Assembly: GCA_964035775.1 (NCBI GenBank)
Contig: OZ038316.1
Coordinates: 30,969,142-31,033,141, forward strand
From: Osedax frankpressi
Taxonomy: Eukaryota > Annelida > Polychaeta > Sabellida > Siboglinidae
Direction of reading: 5' to 3'
DNA: 64,000 bases
The translations under genes were made by a program, and so were the position numbers. Each line of letters starts with the position of its first letter. The first letter of the stretch is position 1. Positions 34,794-58,029 of the stretch are shown here, one piece after another. The notes under the pieces are model-generated. The model saw nothing but the letters and a program-made list of their open reading frames with translations, had not been told where the DNA came from and did no database searches.

Positions 34794-37160
34794 GTAATTT
34801 AATAATTATTATAAAAACCGGGTTTGAATATCGATAAGAAATTCCATATTTGGTATTTATAAAATATGCAGAAGTTAGTGATATACTTGATACAATTTCA
34901 AATGAATATTCAAGTAATGTGTCAGTGATTTTTTCTAAGTATAATTTTAAAACACTGCGAATTGCCCAAGAAATGGTCTTATCCTTTATCACTATCGTTT
35001 TATCATCATAATAAGTTTGTATAGACGCGATTAACTCTTGTAATTTTGAATTTTCATTTTTCACTATAACATCAGCAATAAAAGGCATAATTTATTTTAT
35101 ATGATTAAAATACTAGACTTGTTTAAATAATTGTATAATTTAAAATATTTAAGAAAAACTCATTTTCAAATTTTCAAATTTCTCAACAAAGATAATTATA
35201 ATTATATAAAATTGAATATATATAGATATATAAAGTTACATGCTATAGCCTTTGTCATGTGCATGTACATGACAGGTTATATGTAAACGCCCCTTACTGT
35301 CATGTACAATGTACATTGTATAATGTACAATGTATAATGTTTAATTTTTTTATGAAAAATATAAATCTATAGATACAATGTACAATGTACATTGTACAAT
35401 GTACAATGTACAATGTACATTGTACCTATAGGTTTCTATTTTCCAAAAAAAAAAACGAGAAATAGAAATTTATGGTTATTGTGAAAAGAGGATTGTATCA
35501 CATAACACAATCTGATTTCATTGTTAACATTCATAAATAAAATATATTAAAAATGCCCATACACGACGTGTATTACACGTTATCTAGCTTGAAATTCAAA
35601 TATTTAGAATACAATATTTCAAACTTCATCATGAACAATTGTAATACGTTAGGATTAAATGAGATTTACTATTTTCTTAAATAATTCATTCTCTACAAAT
35701 ACACCATATAAGTTCTCAATTAAATGATTAGTTATTATAATTTGTAAAAAGTGTCAATATATTACATTTACAAGCTGTAGTGTAGCCGAACATGGCGGGA
35801 GAATAACCGAAACGCACGCAATTTCTTTCATTTCTTATAAATGGATGTTAACATGCAATTAACTTATACTGATTATTTTATTTAGAAATATATTACAATT
35901 AGTTATTTTCATATTTTTTAAATTGGATATAATTGGATTTATGCTGTAAATTACAATTTACAATGTAATCTTACATTGTAAATTGTATATGTAGAATTTA
36001 TCAAATAATATATTTTAATTTAACAGATTCATGATTGACATATATATCTATATCATATATATATATATCCGTCGTTTAATAAACAGATAAATTATTATTA
36101 GTAAATCAATAAATAGATATATTAATATTAGTAATTTAATATACAGATAAATTAATAGTATTAAGGTATATATATATACTACGATAGTTCATTGTGAGTT
36201 ATCATTATGTTTTTAATAGTGTATTCATTGTTCTGCAGAATTTGATTTTAATTTTTCTATTTATTCTAATATGACTTGCTGCATTTAACATAATTTATTA
36301 TATACATTTTGTATACTGAATCGATCTATATAATAAAACTAAATTCATATTGGCTCTAGTGTATATATTTATTGGTAGTTTCCATATATCATATATCAAA
36401 ATAAATACTAATATTTAAAATTAGTATTTTTTCTTTCTTCGAACGGAAATTACATATACATATCACATATTGTGAGGTATATATATGTAATTATCTTATA
36501 TCAAAATATTCATAAATAAATAAAATCTCCAATCAATAAATTATTTTATTTTCAAATATAAATTTATATACTATTTATTTATATACAATAATTATGATTT
36601 ATAAGTTATTCAATGCATTTGTAAAATACACTATTATATTTCATTTCAATAATTGATTTAAAATATCATATAATACTAGATAATAAGTAATTATTTTGGA
36701 ATAACAAATTATATATTGAAACATCAATAAATACAATGTAATTAATATTAGAAAAACACATATATGTGCTATATATATTTAGATATATAAAATATATTTA
36801 TATATGATTAATAGTAATATATAAGTATTCCAGGCGTATATATAAATATCTCGTTGATTTAAAAAAATCTATTCTAGATATAATATATATTCTATTTATA
36901 AACAAGAATACAAATATAAATGCAAAAAGTATTTAAAGTTTATGTCCTATATTGTACAGAAATCTCAACTATCTCACATTCATGAAATTTCACTTAAGTA
37001 AGTTACTGAACAATAATTGTAGTACCTGGATGCCAACATTACCACTGATTCCTTTTTCAGGTTGTCTGCACATGTAGTGATCTCCGCATTCCGTATCAAA
37101 GTTCTGCCATGGCAGAATTGCACTAAATTCGTCAAAGTGTTCCAGACGATGGTAGGTCGT
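16664..37160 (-). CDS. Candidate long gene of unknown family, about ten exons
   Basis: A series of minus-strand exons can be joined in consistent phase from 37160 leftwards: 37026-37160, 33854-33950, 32514-32587, 32214-32340, 31799-31922, 31289-31389, 18805-18914, 18016-18136, then less surely 17213-17253, 16775-16982 and 16664-16717. The four exons from 33950 to 31789 are the firmest, with every phase agreeing. Whether the chain crosses the 12-kb satellite as one gene, or ends at a stop at 31789 and a second gene begins, is undecided. The product reads like a large helical cytosolic protein (for example TFKTYLKAFYKVTKMRNLVH). I do not recognise the family. Its start lies right of 37160 or is not seen. 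Confidence 0.38.
16775..16982 (-). CDS. Exon of an unrecognised protein
   Basis: After a TATTTTTACAG acceptor, 69 codons: YIMKLRNMTKFKVVFGAFMM, PSHRLPSYVDVAKSYEYIIA, TNKQNTIKLTIKKNLIEILY and AAPTKKEYD, then a GTATGT donor. It could also be a first coding exon starting at the ATG at 16975. Lys-rich and protein-like despite AT-rich codons. Confidence 0.5.
17213..17253 (-). CDS. Possible small exon, unknown protein
   Basis: Read as LPKYIYTYSCMAV between a TTCACAG acceptor and a GTAAGA donor, it joins in phase to the exon at 16775-16982. A longer alternative frame over the same region (FPNTFIHTLAWLYSKMDRRK, to 17175) has the wrong phase for that neighbour. Its join to the exon on the right is not in phase with the donor chosen there. 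Confidence 0.27.
17255..17411. other. AT-rich intron sequence
   Basis: Lies between a possible small exon and a minisatellite. A hairpin-forming pair AATATTTGTTGA / TCAACAAATATT occurs around 17280-17310. No coding signal. Confidence 0.4.
17412..18002. repeat. 20-bp minisatellite GTGGTAAGTGAATAATGGGC
   Basis: About 30 copies of a 20-bp unit GTGGTAAGTGAATAATGGGC with variants GGGAG, GGACAT and GCAGTAGAG. A seven-unit block containing the GGACATGGTAAGTTA variant is repeated about 180 bp apart. Each unit has GGTAAGTG, a consensus splice donor, but on the plus strand, opposite the flanking exons. The open minus-strand frames over it are artefacts. Confidence 0.96.
18016..18136 (-). CDS. Internal exon, unknown protein
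   Basis: Forty codons, TPCYYCGSSRQLIDGADHKY and VVHRRHLQQLLNTADLIVIM, after a GGAATTGCAG acceptor, phase 0 with the exon at 18805-18914. The donor GTTTGA is weak. The CYYCG pair of cysteines is the only motif seen, without a second pair to make a zinc site. A 20-bp minisatellite starts about 14 bases beyond the donor. Confidence 0.52.
18315..18463 (+). mobile_element. Interspersed palindromic element, copy B
   Basis: Starts CCCAAAAACCAGATGATG and ends ACCTGGATGGTTTCTTGGG. The arms pair with one bulge, and the change from TCCTGG to TCTTGG in the right arm is partly mirrored in the left. AT-rich interior with CTTTTATTATATAAC as in copy A. Confidence 0.62.
18464..18594 (+). mobile_element. Palindromic element, partial tandem copy
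   Basis: Directly follows copy B: GATGTAACTATTATACAACC at the left and TATATAACAAAAAACTAAAA then TGACCTGGATGAT at the right, without the outer arms. It suggests tandem duplication or insertion of one copy next to another. Confidence 0.5.
18805..18914 (-). CDS. Internal exon, unknown protein
   Basis: Thirty-six codons after an AACGTGTTCAG acceptor, ARCCEMMENCYSPIVLMGDQ and AMLSPLQPEAWLNIFK, ending at a perfect GTGAGT donor in phase 0. The 12-kb satellite begins about 30 bases upstream of its acceptor. Confidence 0.68.
18945..31095. repeat. 12-kb G-rich minisatellite, unit GGGAGGGGGATGTAGATGT
   Basis: Roughly 640 copies of an 18/19-bp unit GGGAGGGGGATGTAGATGT. Two features vary: the base after GTAGA (T, C or G, giving GATGT, GACGT or GAGGT) and the G-run (four or five). 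A rarer variant replaces ATGTAGAT by TTTGCGGAT, and another inserts an extra GGGAGG. Higher-order repeats are clear: a block with the rare GGAGGTGG unit recurs 437 bp apart near 19400/19838, and a 310-bp block recurs at 30421/30731. The G-rich strand is plus; two adjacent units give four G tracts. It probably lies in an intron of a minus-strand gene. There is no coding or promoter evidence inside. Confidence 0.98.
31096..31270. other. CpG-containing degenerate flank of the satellite
   Basis: A GC-rich, CpG-bearing segment unlike most of the window. Words such as GCAGACGCGGGAGGAGATG resemble decayed satellite units, so it may be the old edge of the array. It could also hold a promoter if a plus-strand transcript starts at 31280. 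Confidence 0.4.
31289..31389 (-). CDS. Internal exon, unknown protein (strand debated)
   Basis: Read on minus after a CACACACAG acceptor formed by the CA repeat: HSEYLLGNTFAGGFLKRISK and PIQLNIKLGIDND, ending at a GTAGGC donor one base into a codon, which fits the exon at 18805-18914. The plus strand offers a rival: an ATG at 31280 with frame MPTVVVDSELDVQLDGFRYS up to a fine GTAAGT donor at 31373. I favour minus because both neighbouring phases fit, but not strongly. Confidence 0.42.
31392..31466. repeat. GT/GTGTGTGC dinucleotide repeat
   Basis: A (GT)n tract with regular C interruptions. On the minus strand it forms the CA-rich tract immediately before the acceptor of the exon at 31289-31389. 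Confidence 0.95.
31789..31922 (-). CDS. Terminal or internal exon, unknown protein
   Basis: After an ACTCTAG acceptor the frame reads PVLLMINDELLLNYHEAHDL, KVFDADTYELNIFDNSIFKF and KFN before TGA at 31789. It may end the gene there. Alternatively a GTTTAA donor at 31798 (the type used in the SNX9-family gene at 45373) leaves two bases that match the exon at 31289-31389 in phase. Confidence 0.6.
32214..32340 (-). CDS. Internal exon, unknown protein
   Basis: Forty-two codons plus one base, TERHDTVSTFKTYLKAFYKV, TKMRNLVHFTVQAMAKCQQG and VP, between a CAATGCAG acceptor and a GTTAGA donor. GC content and codon use contrast with the AT-rich introns. Confidence 0.66.
32514..32587 (-). CDS. Internal exon, unknown protein
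   Basis: Twenty-four codons plus two lead bases, PIGLIPALQYSNDQGIGHLI and ITCM, between a CTTCAG acceptor and a GTTAGT donor. Joins the next exon in phase 0. Confidence 0.6.
32588..33077. other. AT-rich intron sequence
   Basis: Intron between two minus-strand exons. Near 32874 TCCCAATCAACAATCCAGG looks like a reversed, decayed right arm of the palindromic element. No exon seen. Confidence 0.45.
33078..33229 (+). mobile_element. Interspersed palindromic element, copy C
   Basis: Begins CCCAAGTAACCAGATGATT and ends TGACCTGAATAGTTACCTGG. Here GTAAC in the left arm faces GTTAC in the right arm, whereas copy A has GAAAC facing GTTTC, so both arms have changed together. Interior AT-rich with TTTTATTATATAAAG as in the other copies. 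Confidence 0.6.
33230..33850. other. AT-rich intron sequence
   Basis: No exon, repeat family or RNA gene recognised. Confidence 0.5.
33854..33950 (-). CDS. Internal exon, unknown protein
   Basis: Between a GATTATTACAG acceptor and a GTATAT donor. Product SHQISHVFTCGKPAVANKLS and SLNNYLGEQSIQ. The frame runs on past the donor for some codons, but this donor gives the phase required by the next exon. Confidence 0.58.
33955..34760. other. AT-rich intron sequence
   Basis: No exon or element recognised. Confidence 0.5.
34762..35088 (-). CDS. Intronless open frame, unrecognised
   Basis: An ATG frame of about 108 codons in AT-rich DNA. The first 90 residues look like a real protein: MPFIADVIVKNENSKLQELI, ASIQTYYDDKTIVIKDKTIS, WAIRSVLKLYLEKITDTLLE. 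The tail dissolves into a (TA)n repeat coding YIYIYI, so the true end or a splice donor is probably earlier. It may be a separate gene, an exon of the surrounding gene, or an old insertion. No family recognised. Confidence 0.38.
35285..35437. repeat. Palindromic TGTACA/ACAATGTACATTGT cluster
   Basis: Two groups of ACAATGTACATTGTA words, each a near-perfect palindrome, separated by about 50 bases. The whole segment could extrude as hairpins. A GTACATGACAGGTTATATGT word lies at its edge. Confidence 0.75.
35438..37025. other. AT-rich intron or intergenic DNA
   Basis: A very AT-rich stretch with scattered short palindromes such as CAATTTACAATGTAATCTTA and its partner. No exon with splice sites. 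Confidence 0.5.
37026..37160 (-). CDS. Internal exon, unknown protein
   Basis: Exactly 45 codons, phase 0 at both ends, between a CGTACAG acceptor and a GTACTA donor. Product TTYHRLEHFDEFSAILPWQN and FDTECGDHYMCRQPEKGISG. Well set off from AT-rich flanks by composition. Confidence 0.62.
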
Positions 37161-37319
37161 CTGTACGAGATATATTATTTTGTAATATTTTAATTATTGC
37201 CATATTAAAAATAATTGCAATCGACATTATTTAGTGTTACTTATCATTTAGAATTATATCATTTAACGATCCATAGATTGTTGTCCAACCTGTCAATATT
37301 TGACCTATTCTCGTAGTAG

Positions 37320-37690
37320 ATAATTGAATGCCGGTATAGCGTGGTTATTTCTTAGTCCATATCTCCGCTTCATTTCGTGATCATGGTCTGAGAAAGGCGG
37401 AGTGCTGACCACGACAACACGAGCTCATGTCTTACACATGATTATCACGGCATCAAAAAACCACGTCACGTTGACCCATGATGTTCTGGAGTTGGTAGAA
37501 GGCGAGATCGTGAGCTCCGAATTGCGTTATCATTAGTGATTTGTTGGTGATGTTGAATTCGCCCAACTCCTCATCTAGGCACTGCTTGAACTCGCTGGCC
37601 TGACATATACGCTTCTACTTGATATTTCCCACCGTGAACGAAGTATGCTTGCGTTTGAGCACATCGAAAGTTTTCGAACCATAACAATAT
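37320..37690 (-). pseudogene. Coding-like relic, probably pseudogene
   Basis: A block of balanced composition in AT-rich DNA. One minus-strand frame reads KTFDVLKRKHTSFTVGNIK, then KRICQASEFKQCLDEELGEF, NITNKSLMITQFGAHDLAFY and QLQNIMGQRDVVF, broken by in-frame stops; the coding texture continues beyond in another frame. This could be a decayed exon group or the remnant of an inserted copy. The family is not recognised. A less likely option is a genuine terminal exon starting after TATGTCAG. Confidence 0.4.
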
Positions 37691-37699
37691 GATAATATG

Positions 37700-39300
37700 A
37701 GATGCTCCGAACATTTAGATACGGTCATATGCGGTGGTCAAGAGACGACAAATTTCGAATACATTTTATAATATTATTTTATCGTACATTATTTTATATT
37801 TATTAATAGTTCAGTGTGCATTGAAACCGTATTCAGAAATTATTTGATTTCTTCCGGAGTAACCAAGTAGCTATAGCTTATGGCTTTTAATATTTAATAT
37901 TATATCCGTATTATTGTAGATATAATAGTTGATAGTTATAGTGTTAATGTTATAATAGTTAATGTGTGTTATTTTGGGTTTTATTGAATTGATATTTCCT
38001 TCGCAATATAATTCATAATTGTTTTATTTTATTCATTATATTTTATAATTTTAAAATCAATATTGTTATAATCTTTAGAGTCTATTAATTAATAATTTGT
38101 TTTATTTATATTTTATCAATATGATAGTTGTCTTTTGTTAGTTTTTATATTTTATTATCACTAGTCATTGATAAAAATGAAATAATTTATATTTTTATTT
38201 TATTTCATACATACAAAATGGTGTTTAAATGTTGGTATCATTAGTCTAAATATCATTATTAGTTATTACTATCATTAATTAATGAAATAGTGTCATTTAT
38301 ATATGTATATATACATATATATAAATTGATAATATTATGTATATAGTACGTATAATTAGAAGCAAACTTATAGTAAATATTATCAATAATTCACCATAAT
38401 AACTAGACAAGAAATTAATAAAAGTATTTCGTATTAGAGTATTTAATTTATATGTTTAATTATTTAACAAATGTATGATTTACTTTAATAATTAGTTTAA
38501 ATACTAAATTAGGATATGTTTTATATACTTACATTTATATTATAAAATCACTCCATGAATATTATTAATTTTGTTCATAACATAAGAATGTATTTAATTA
38601 TTAAAATATATGTATTCCTAATCATGTTCCATTTTAAATACATGATAAAATGATGATAAATTTATTTATATTTTCTTGGAAATTAAATTATAATTACAGT
38701 TTATCTATGTTATTAGAATTTATAATATTTACATAACCCTATATATTAATAATCTAAATATCATTATTAAATTGATATTACAAATATTGCATATATTTTA
38801 TTTTATTTAGAGTGTAATAATTTGGTAAGAAATTTGAGAAAAATTGGAAATATTACTAGTTTTAAAACTAAATTTATAAATAAATTTATTATTATATTGC
38901 CCTCTAATATTTAATATAATTTGATACGTATATTATTTCTCTCCATAATAATGTATTTGTTAATCTCACATTTTAATGAAAGGAAAGATTATTAAAATAA
39001 CAGGTATTATAATGTATTAGTTAATCTCTAAAATTCAATATGTAAATAAGTAGAAATTAAAATTATGTTAATTATGATAATTATGAATTATTTTTCCCCC
39101 TTATCATATCATGTTTACATATACTATTATTTTAATATCAATCTAGTAACATTGATTTTTAAATTGATAAAATAAACCATATTATAATATGGTTTCAACT
39201 TAACATTATCTTGACTCTCACACAATGAAAATTAATGCATATTTAATAATCTAAATCAATAACATATTTAGTATACCAGGTAAAAATACCAACTCCAAAA
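37700..39300. other. AT-rich desert
   Basis: No coding, RNA or element signal. Low-complexity A/T sequence with small palindromes (for example TATATATGTATATATACATA near 38300). Confidence 0.6.
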
Positions 39301-39333
39301 CGATTGGTCGAGTAAGCTTATCACATTCTCGTT

Positions 39334-40013
39334 ATATGTAAATAATTACGATTTACTTATTCAACATCTATCAACTAAACCTAATTATGTTCCTCCAAAT
39401 CTATCTTCATGATAATCACACACAAAATACACAGATGTAAAATAAACATTAACTCCCATCATCCTCTTATCTAAAGACTCGATTATCTGATTATATTTTT
39501 CTCAAAATATATTAACCATCCAAAATATAACTTAATGCCGCCACCGTTAATATATCTTACATCAGAAATGAAGTCGTTCGCATTCTCGACCTAGTCAATG
39601 ATCTCCACATTGACCTACTTTGTTTAACGCCTCCCATTAACTAAAATTTAGATTAATCAATCCGATAAAGCCATCGCAATATTAATTAAAGTTGATACTC
39701 TCATATTAATACACGTCAACACATCTGTATCCACTGAAGGAGTGATATCGGTAAGTCCTCTATAACCTTCAATATGTTCAACTTAGAAGAACTATTACTA
39801 CTAATCTCGCTCTAGAAACTCTATATAGATATCATGCTGTTTTCACACTATGTTACACTATTAAGCCATGTTATTATTAATATATTTGGTATTAAAATAA
39901 ATAGCAATAGTAGTCAACTGATGATAACGAAATAAGAAAACATCTTCTCGTTATCGGAAAGTTATTAAGGTTTGCTTATTCACCATTCATCAACTAAACC
40001 TAAGTATGGTCCT
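39334..40013 (+). mobile_element. LINE relic with endonuclease start, flanked by a repeat
   Basis: At about 39549-39632 a plus-strand frame reads NISYIRNEVVRILDLVNDLH then IDLLCLT. This matches the start of the APE-type endonuclease of LINE retrotransposons, whose common form is NARSLRNK...L...IDIL.. TETW. The rest of the element is missing or too decayed. A segment of about 67 bp (TTCTCGTTAT ... ATCAACTAAACCTAA) occurs at both 39334 and 39947 in direct orientation. Confidence 0.5.
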
Positions 40014-40029
40014 TCTTTCGTTACATCCC

Positions 40030-41535
40030 CTGGAGATAACGAAATAAAAAAATATATTGAAGCATTATAAAGAATTTAGAACTATTATATGCATATATGT
40101 ATGTGCACAGCAATATTTAATTGACTTTCAGTAACGATACTATAAAACAACATATAAATTAATGAAATCATTGATATTTTTTAGAAGTATATAAATATTT
40201 GTTTTAGGAGTATATAAATGTTAATGTTAGTTTTAAAATATGCTGAAAATACTAGTGATTTATTTACTAATTTATTTATAAAATGAAATAAGTAAATTTA
40301 AAATAATGATTTATAAATTATAACAATATTTTTACCCTATTTTTACTATATTTTGGCTATATTTAATACATTTTTACAGTAATTAATTTTAAATTTGTAT
40401 AACAATACATTGTTTGAAATCTATATTTAAGAGAATACAATGATTTGATAACAAATACTAATATGGATCTAAGAATGAACTTTTATGATCTCTGCAACTC
40501 ACTCCTGTATAAAATTATATATTACATGAATAAAGGCCATGCTTTTCTATAATTAATCATTGTTACGTTTATATAGTAAAATATAAATACCATAAGTGTA
40601 AGTTAAATGCCAAAGGAAAGTTAGATAGATTATTTAAATTATTATATATCTTGTAAATGAAATTTCATTTCATTTCAGTTCTTTATTAATTATTATATTT
40701 AATAAATGCAATTGAATTTTACCATTACACTCATTTATAATTTAATTTATACCTTATTTACACATTTATTATTAGATTTATTTCCATATAATATTAGCTA
40801 TAAATTATTTAAATTAATGTAGAAAATATAAAATAATAATTAGAAATGTTATTTATATAAAGATATAATATAATTGAAACATTAAATAAATATATTTAGA
40901 CGTTTAATTGTGGATAATGTTATATTGTATTTTAAAATTTTATTATAATTATATTGCATTTAAAATAATTATATAAGAATTTATATATATCATCAGGATA
41001 TAAATTATTTATAAAAGGAATTTTTCATTGCAAAAAAATTTATTAATTAGCTGGCTATTATTTATAAAGCATCACCCACACCCTCACACACGCATCCACA
41101 CATACACATATATATATATATATCATTGATAATTAAGTATAATCATAAACGATATAGCTATTTTATTTATCTTTTCTATTATTTATATTAAATGATAAAT
41201 TTCGCTAAATATAAAATAAATCAAAAAGATAATATTATAATTTTATTTATCTTGGCATATGGTATGTTACATATATAAATATATGTGTTGTCTATATTTT
41301 ACATACCCATAACATAGAAATAAACAACAGAAACTATAGAGATAGCCGTCTTAGATTTTTAATTTAAATTATAAATTAAAATGATCAATTGATTACAATT
41401 TAATTAACAATTCTATTCAATTAGACAGTATTTCAAATTATATAACAAACACTATTAATAATTGAAACTATTTTATTACATCTTAGTAAAATCCTAATAA
41501 TATTAGTAATGATAATAATGACATATATAAATGTT
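40030..41535. other. AT-rich desert
   Basis: No coding or RNA gene signal. A CACACCCTCACACACGCATCC patch near 41070 is minor simple sequence. Confidence 0.6.
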
Positions 41536-41538
41536 GAA

Positions 41539-41757
41539 GAGTATATTTATTATTTAATGTAGTAAAAATAGTAATTCCAATTTTAAGTTTCATTGTTTTA
41601 AGTTTCATTAATGTCATCTCTCTAAATAAATTAATTTATATATCTATATATGATATTTAATAAAATAATAACCTAATTAAAGATACAAAATAAACATATA
41701 GTATATTTATTATTTAATGTAGTAAAAATAGTATTTCCAATTTTAAGTTTGATTGTA
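41539..41757. repeat. 58-bp direct repeat, two copies 160 bp apart
   Basis: The segment AGTATATTTATTATTTAATG through TTCCAATTTTAAGTTT occurs at about 41539 and 41700 with only a few mismatches. Neither copy has coding content. It may mark a small duplication. Confidence 0.75.
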
Positions 41758-41849
41758 AAAATTAATATATATTTATATATTTATATATTTATTAGTACAT
41801 AGTAATCAGATAATACATTACTAATGGGTAGAGTATTAATATTGTATTC

Positions 41850-42246
41850 GAAAAATTGCAGAAGTAATTACAAAATCCATAATATTTTATAATACGCGAG
41901 TAGGAGTCTGAACACGCTGAATCAAAATATTTGTCAGAAGCATTTTTTGAATTCGGTTATAGATCTATCTGATTTATTAAAATTAAAGTTAATATCGCCC
42001 ATAACCAATGTAAAGTCCAAACATATCGAGGATGTTAGTTCATAGAATTCATTTATAAATGTTATACAATTATTAGAAGGTGGACGATAGATTAAAATAA
42101 TATTAAGTGTACAATTAATTAATTATGAAATCCGCTTTAATACATCCACAGTTTGTTAAATAAAGATCATAACTAGTTAATAAAACAATAGTATCTCTGT
42201 ATATTATACATACACCATGGTGTACCTCCTCTACGCCCAATTTTTC
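41850..42246 (-). mobile_element. LINE endonuclease relic, opposite orientation
   Basis: Minus-strand fragments in several frames recall the APE-type endonuclease: GRRGGTPWCMY then RDTIVLLTSYDLYL, then YRPPSNNCITFINEFYELTS ending LVMGDINFNFN, then QRVQTPTRV and NIMDFVIT. These correspond to the GGV.I, YRPP, GDFN and PT..G..LD.V.T landmarks of CR1/L2-type LINEs. The element is old, with stops and frame changes, and only the endonuclease part remains. The relic at 39.5 kb is on plus, so they are separate insertions. Confidence 0.65.
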
Positions 42247-42249
42247 TAA

Positions 42250-43960
42250 TAATGTGAATACATTTATAATGTAAAGGTAAATGTTGTAGATTAATTGTTT
42301 AATAAAATTAAATAAATTAAAATTTAATAAATAATAATATAAATAAACATAACAACGAAATAAATATAATTATAATAATTATTATAAGGTTTAAATAAAT
42401 AGTCTTATTGAGATTTTAAAAATATTAAGTTAATTAAAGATATAGTTAAAAGATCAATTAATAAAGAGTTAGTTATTATATTATATTAATATAATATATA
42501 AATAAATGGAATAATATTAAAATTTGAAAACTTGTAATTATTTATAATATATTTATAAAATAGAAAATCATAATGAAAGATAAATTGATATAAATAATAT
42601 ATGGATAATTACAATAATAAAATATTAATGTTAATAATAGAATATAAATATTATAAAATATACTAATAATGCAGGAGAAATTCACAGATAAATAAAGAAT
42701 ATTAAAAAAAGATTTAAATAAATATGTAAACAGAAAGTACTACTACTACTGCTGCTGCTGCTACTGCTAATAATACTACCAATAAATAAATATTATAAAT
42801 TGAGATCTTATTACTTATCATTACAAAATATCCTTTTCCGGGCAGAATCCCACCGTTAATGTACATATATGAATATTATGTTTTAAATCATTTCGGATAC
42901 TATTTACTTCTCCAAAGTGGCAATTTATAATAGATTTTACTATAATAATATTTAACAAATGATAATCATAAATATAAGTTTATTGTTAGAGACAGTAAGG
43001 CGTGGTAGCCATTGTAATAATACATAGATGGGTATATTTATATATGGCATGGCTCCAAATAACAAGTTATTCAAATTTCTCTAAACTGGATTGTAGTTTT
43101 TGTGTAATCTGAAATTAATAATTGATATTTAATCAATAGAATAAATGAACATCATAACTTATCTGAATATGCATTATATATGTTATTTAAAATTTAACAA
43201 ATTTTATAATTCAGTGGAAAATTAATTAAGAAAGTAGTATATTTAAAATATAATATATTTGTGATATATATAACTATTCTTAACCTAATTCACAGTTTAA
43301 TCAAACGCAAACACAAACCAAAATGTATTACCTAGTTTATTTAACTAATAAACTTGTTAAAAATTGATAGTGAACATTTCTTTTTATTTTAATATTTACA
43401 ATATTTTAATCAAAAATATTATTATATTTATAAATCAAATTTAAAATATAACGATGATATAAAAATAGTTGAACATATTTAAACATATTTAATCATATAT
43501 GTTGTTCATATTATATAGATGTCATTCGATTCACTCAAAACTATCTTTATAAATTCAAAATCTTTTTATAAATATTTTCATAGTAAAATGGTTGCTTTGC
43601 ATCGATTGTGATTAATTTGATTTAAAATAAAACATTTCCTTTATTTAAAAATATGTTGTTTTGAAGATAAATGATCGCAAGAAAATTTAAACTAAAATAA
43701 TCGTTAATAATCTAGTTTTTTACAACTACTTGTTATTTTTTACTTTATATTTCATTTTATATATTTAATCATTAGAAATGCCAAATTGAAATAAATAGAA
43801 ATCTTGTAACTTAAATTTGTGAAATTATTAATCAAATTTCAGTGAAATTCATATTATTGCAAATTACACGAAAAACGAATTTCAAAATAATATTAATAAA
43901 AATACTGTTAAATAATATAATACACTATAATAATAACTAAGTAAATAATCAGTATATTGA
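42250..43960. other. AT-rich DNA downstream of the SNX9-family gene
   Basis: Mostly low-complexity A/T, with a short ACT/GCT trinucleotide patch at 42738-42770. The last few hundred bases should include the 3' UTR of the SNX9-family gene. No gene recognised. Confidence 0.5.
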
Positions 43961-57131
<13,171 letters not shown>

Positions 57132-57159
57132 CTAAAGTGTAAATAGTTATGGAATTCAC

Positions 57160-57520
57160 TGTGTACATTATACACTGTACACTGTACACTGTACACCATA
57201 CACTGCATACTGTACAGTGTACAGTATACTCTTTACATTATACACTGTACTTTATACTCTGTACACTGTATAATGTACAGTGTACACTGTACACTGTACA
57301 TTATACTCTGTACACTGTACATTATACACTGTACACTGTACATTATACTCTGTACACTGTACATTATACACTGTACATTGTACAATGTACACTGTACAGT
57401 GTACAGTGTACAGTGTACACTGTACATTATACTCTGTACACTGTACATTATACACTGTACATTGTACATTGTACACTGTACAGTGTACAGTGTACAGTAT
57501 ACAGTGTACATAGTACACCT
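57160..57520. repeat. Palindromic repeat TACACTGTACA
   Basis: Alternating TACACTGTACA, TACAGTGTACA and TACATTATACA words. TACAGTGTACACTGTA is a perfect palindrome, and the array as a whole is close to self-complementary, so very large hairpins are possible. It begins some 30 bases upstream of the SH3 exon acceptor. Frames are open on both strands for over 100 codons and are not genes. Confidence 0.95.
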
Positions 57521-57524
57521 TACT

Positions 57525-58025
57525 CAATAGAACATCAATAGTAGTTGGAACTATATATTTGCAATCCATCGACATTAATTCAGCATGAAGCAATCACCAT
57601 GGAAGCAATCGCCATGGAAGCGTATAAATAATAAATATTCAAAGTTGACTTGGCTATCGTATATTTCTTATTCTAAACGAACAGAATAAAGGCGGGAATT
57701 CAAAATTTGAACAGACTTCCCATTGTTATACCTGCGACATCTACACGTAGATCTTAAGATATATCCTATCGATTATTAATTATTATCCTATTAAGTCATA
57801 TTTATATTTCTCAATGGATAAGATACAATTTAAGATAAACTATTTGTTATTTTTATGTATAGTCATCGATTTTACGTCTTTAAGACAAGCGTGAATGCAA
57901 ATCTATGTTGAACCTTCCTTATCCTTGTTGCATTTTTTTATAGGTTAACTAAATATTTATTGTTCGTTTCATGTTCAATAATACAATTTACTCGATACAC
58001 CTCTTAAAGTTGCTACTACTAGTTA
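57525..58025. other. Spacer without recognised gene
   Basis: AT-rich unique sequence with a doubled GGAAGCAATCRCCAT word at 57585-57620. The first coding exon of the SNX9-family gene was looked for here and not found. Confidence 0.45.
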
Positions 58026-58029
58026 AAGC

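Noticed and set aside
57149-57593. Overlapping frames of YTVHYTL type on both strands
   Set aside because: Artefacts of the palindromic TACACTGTACA array.
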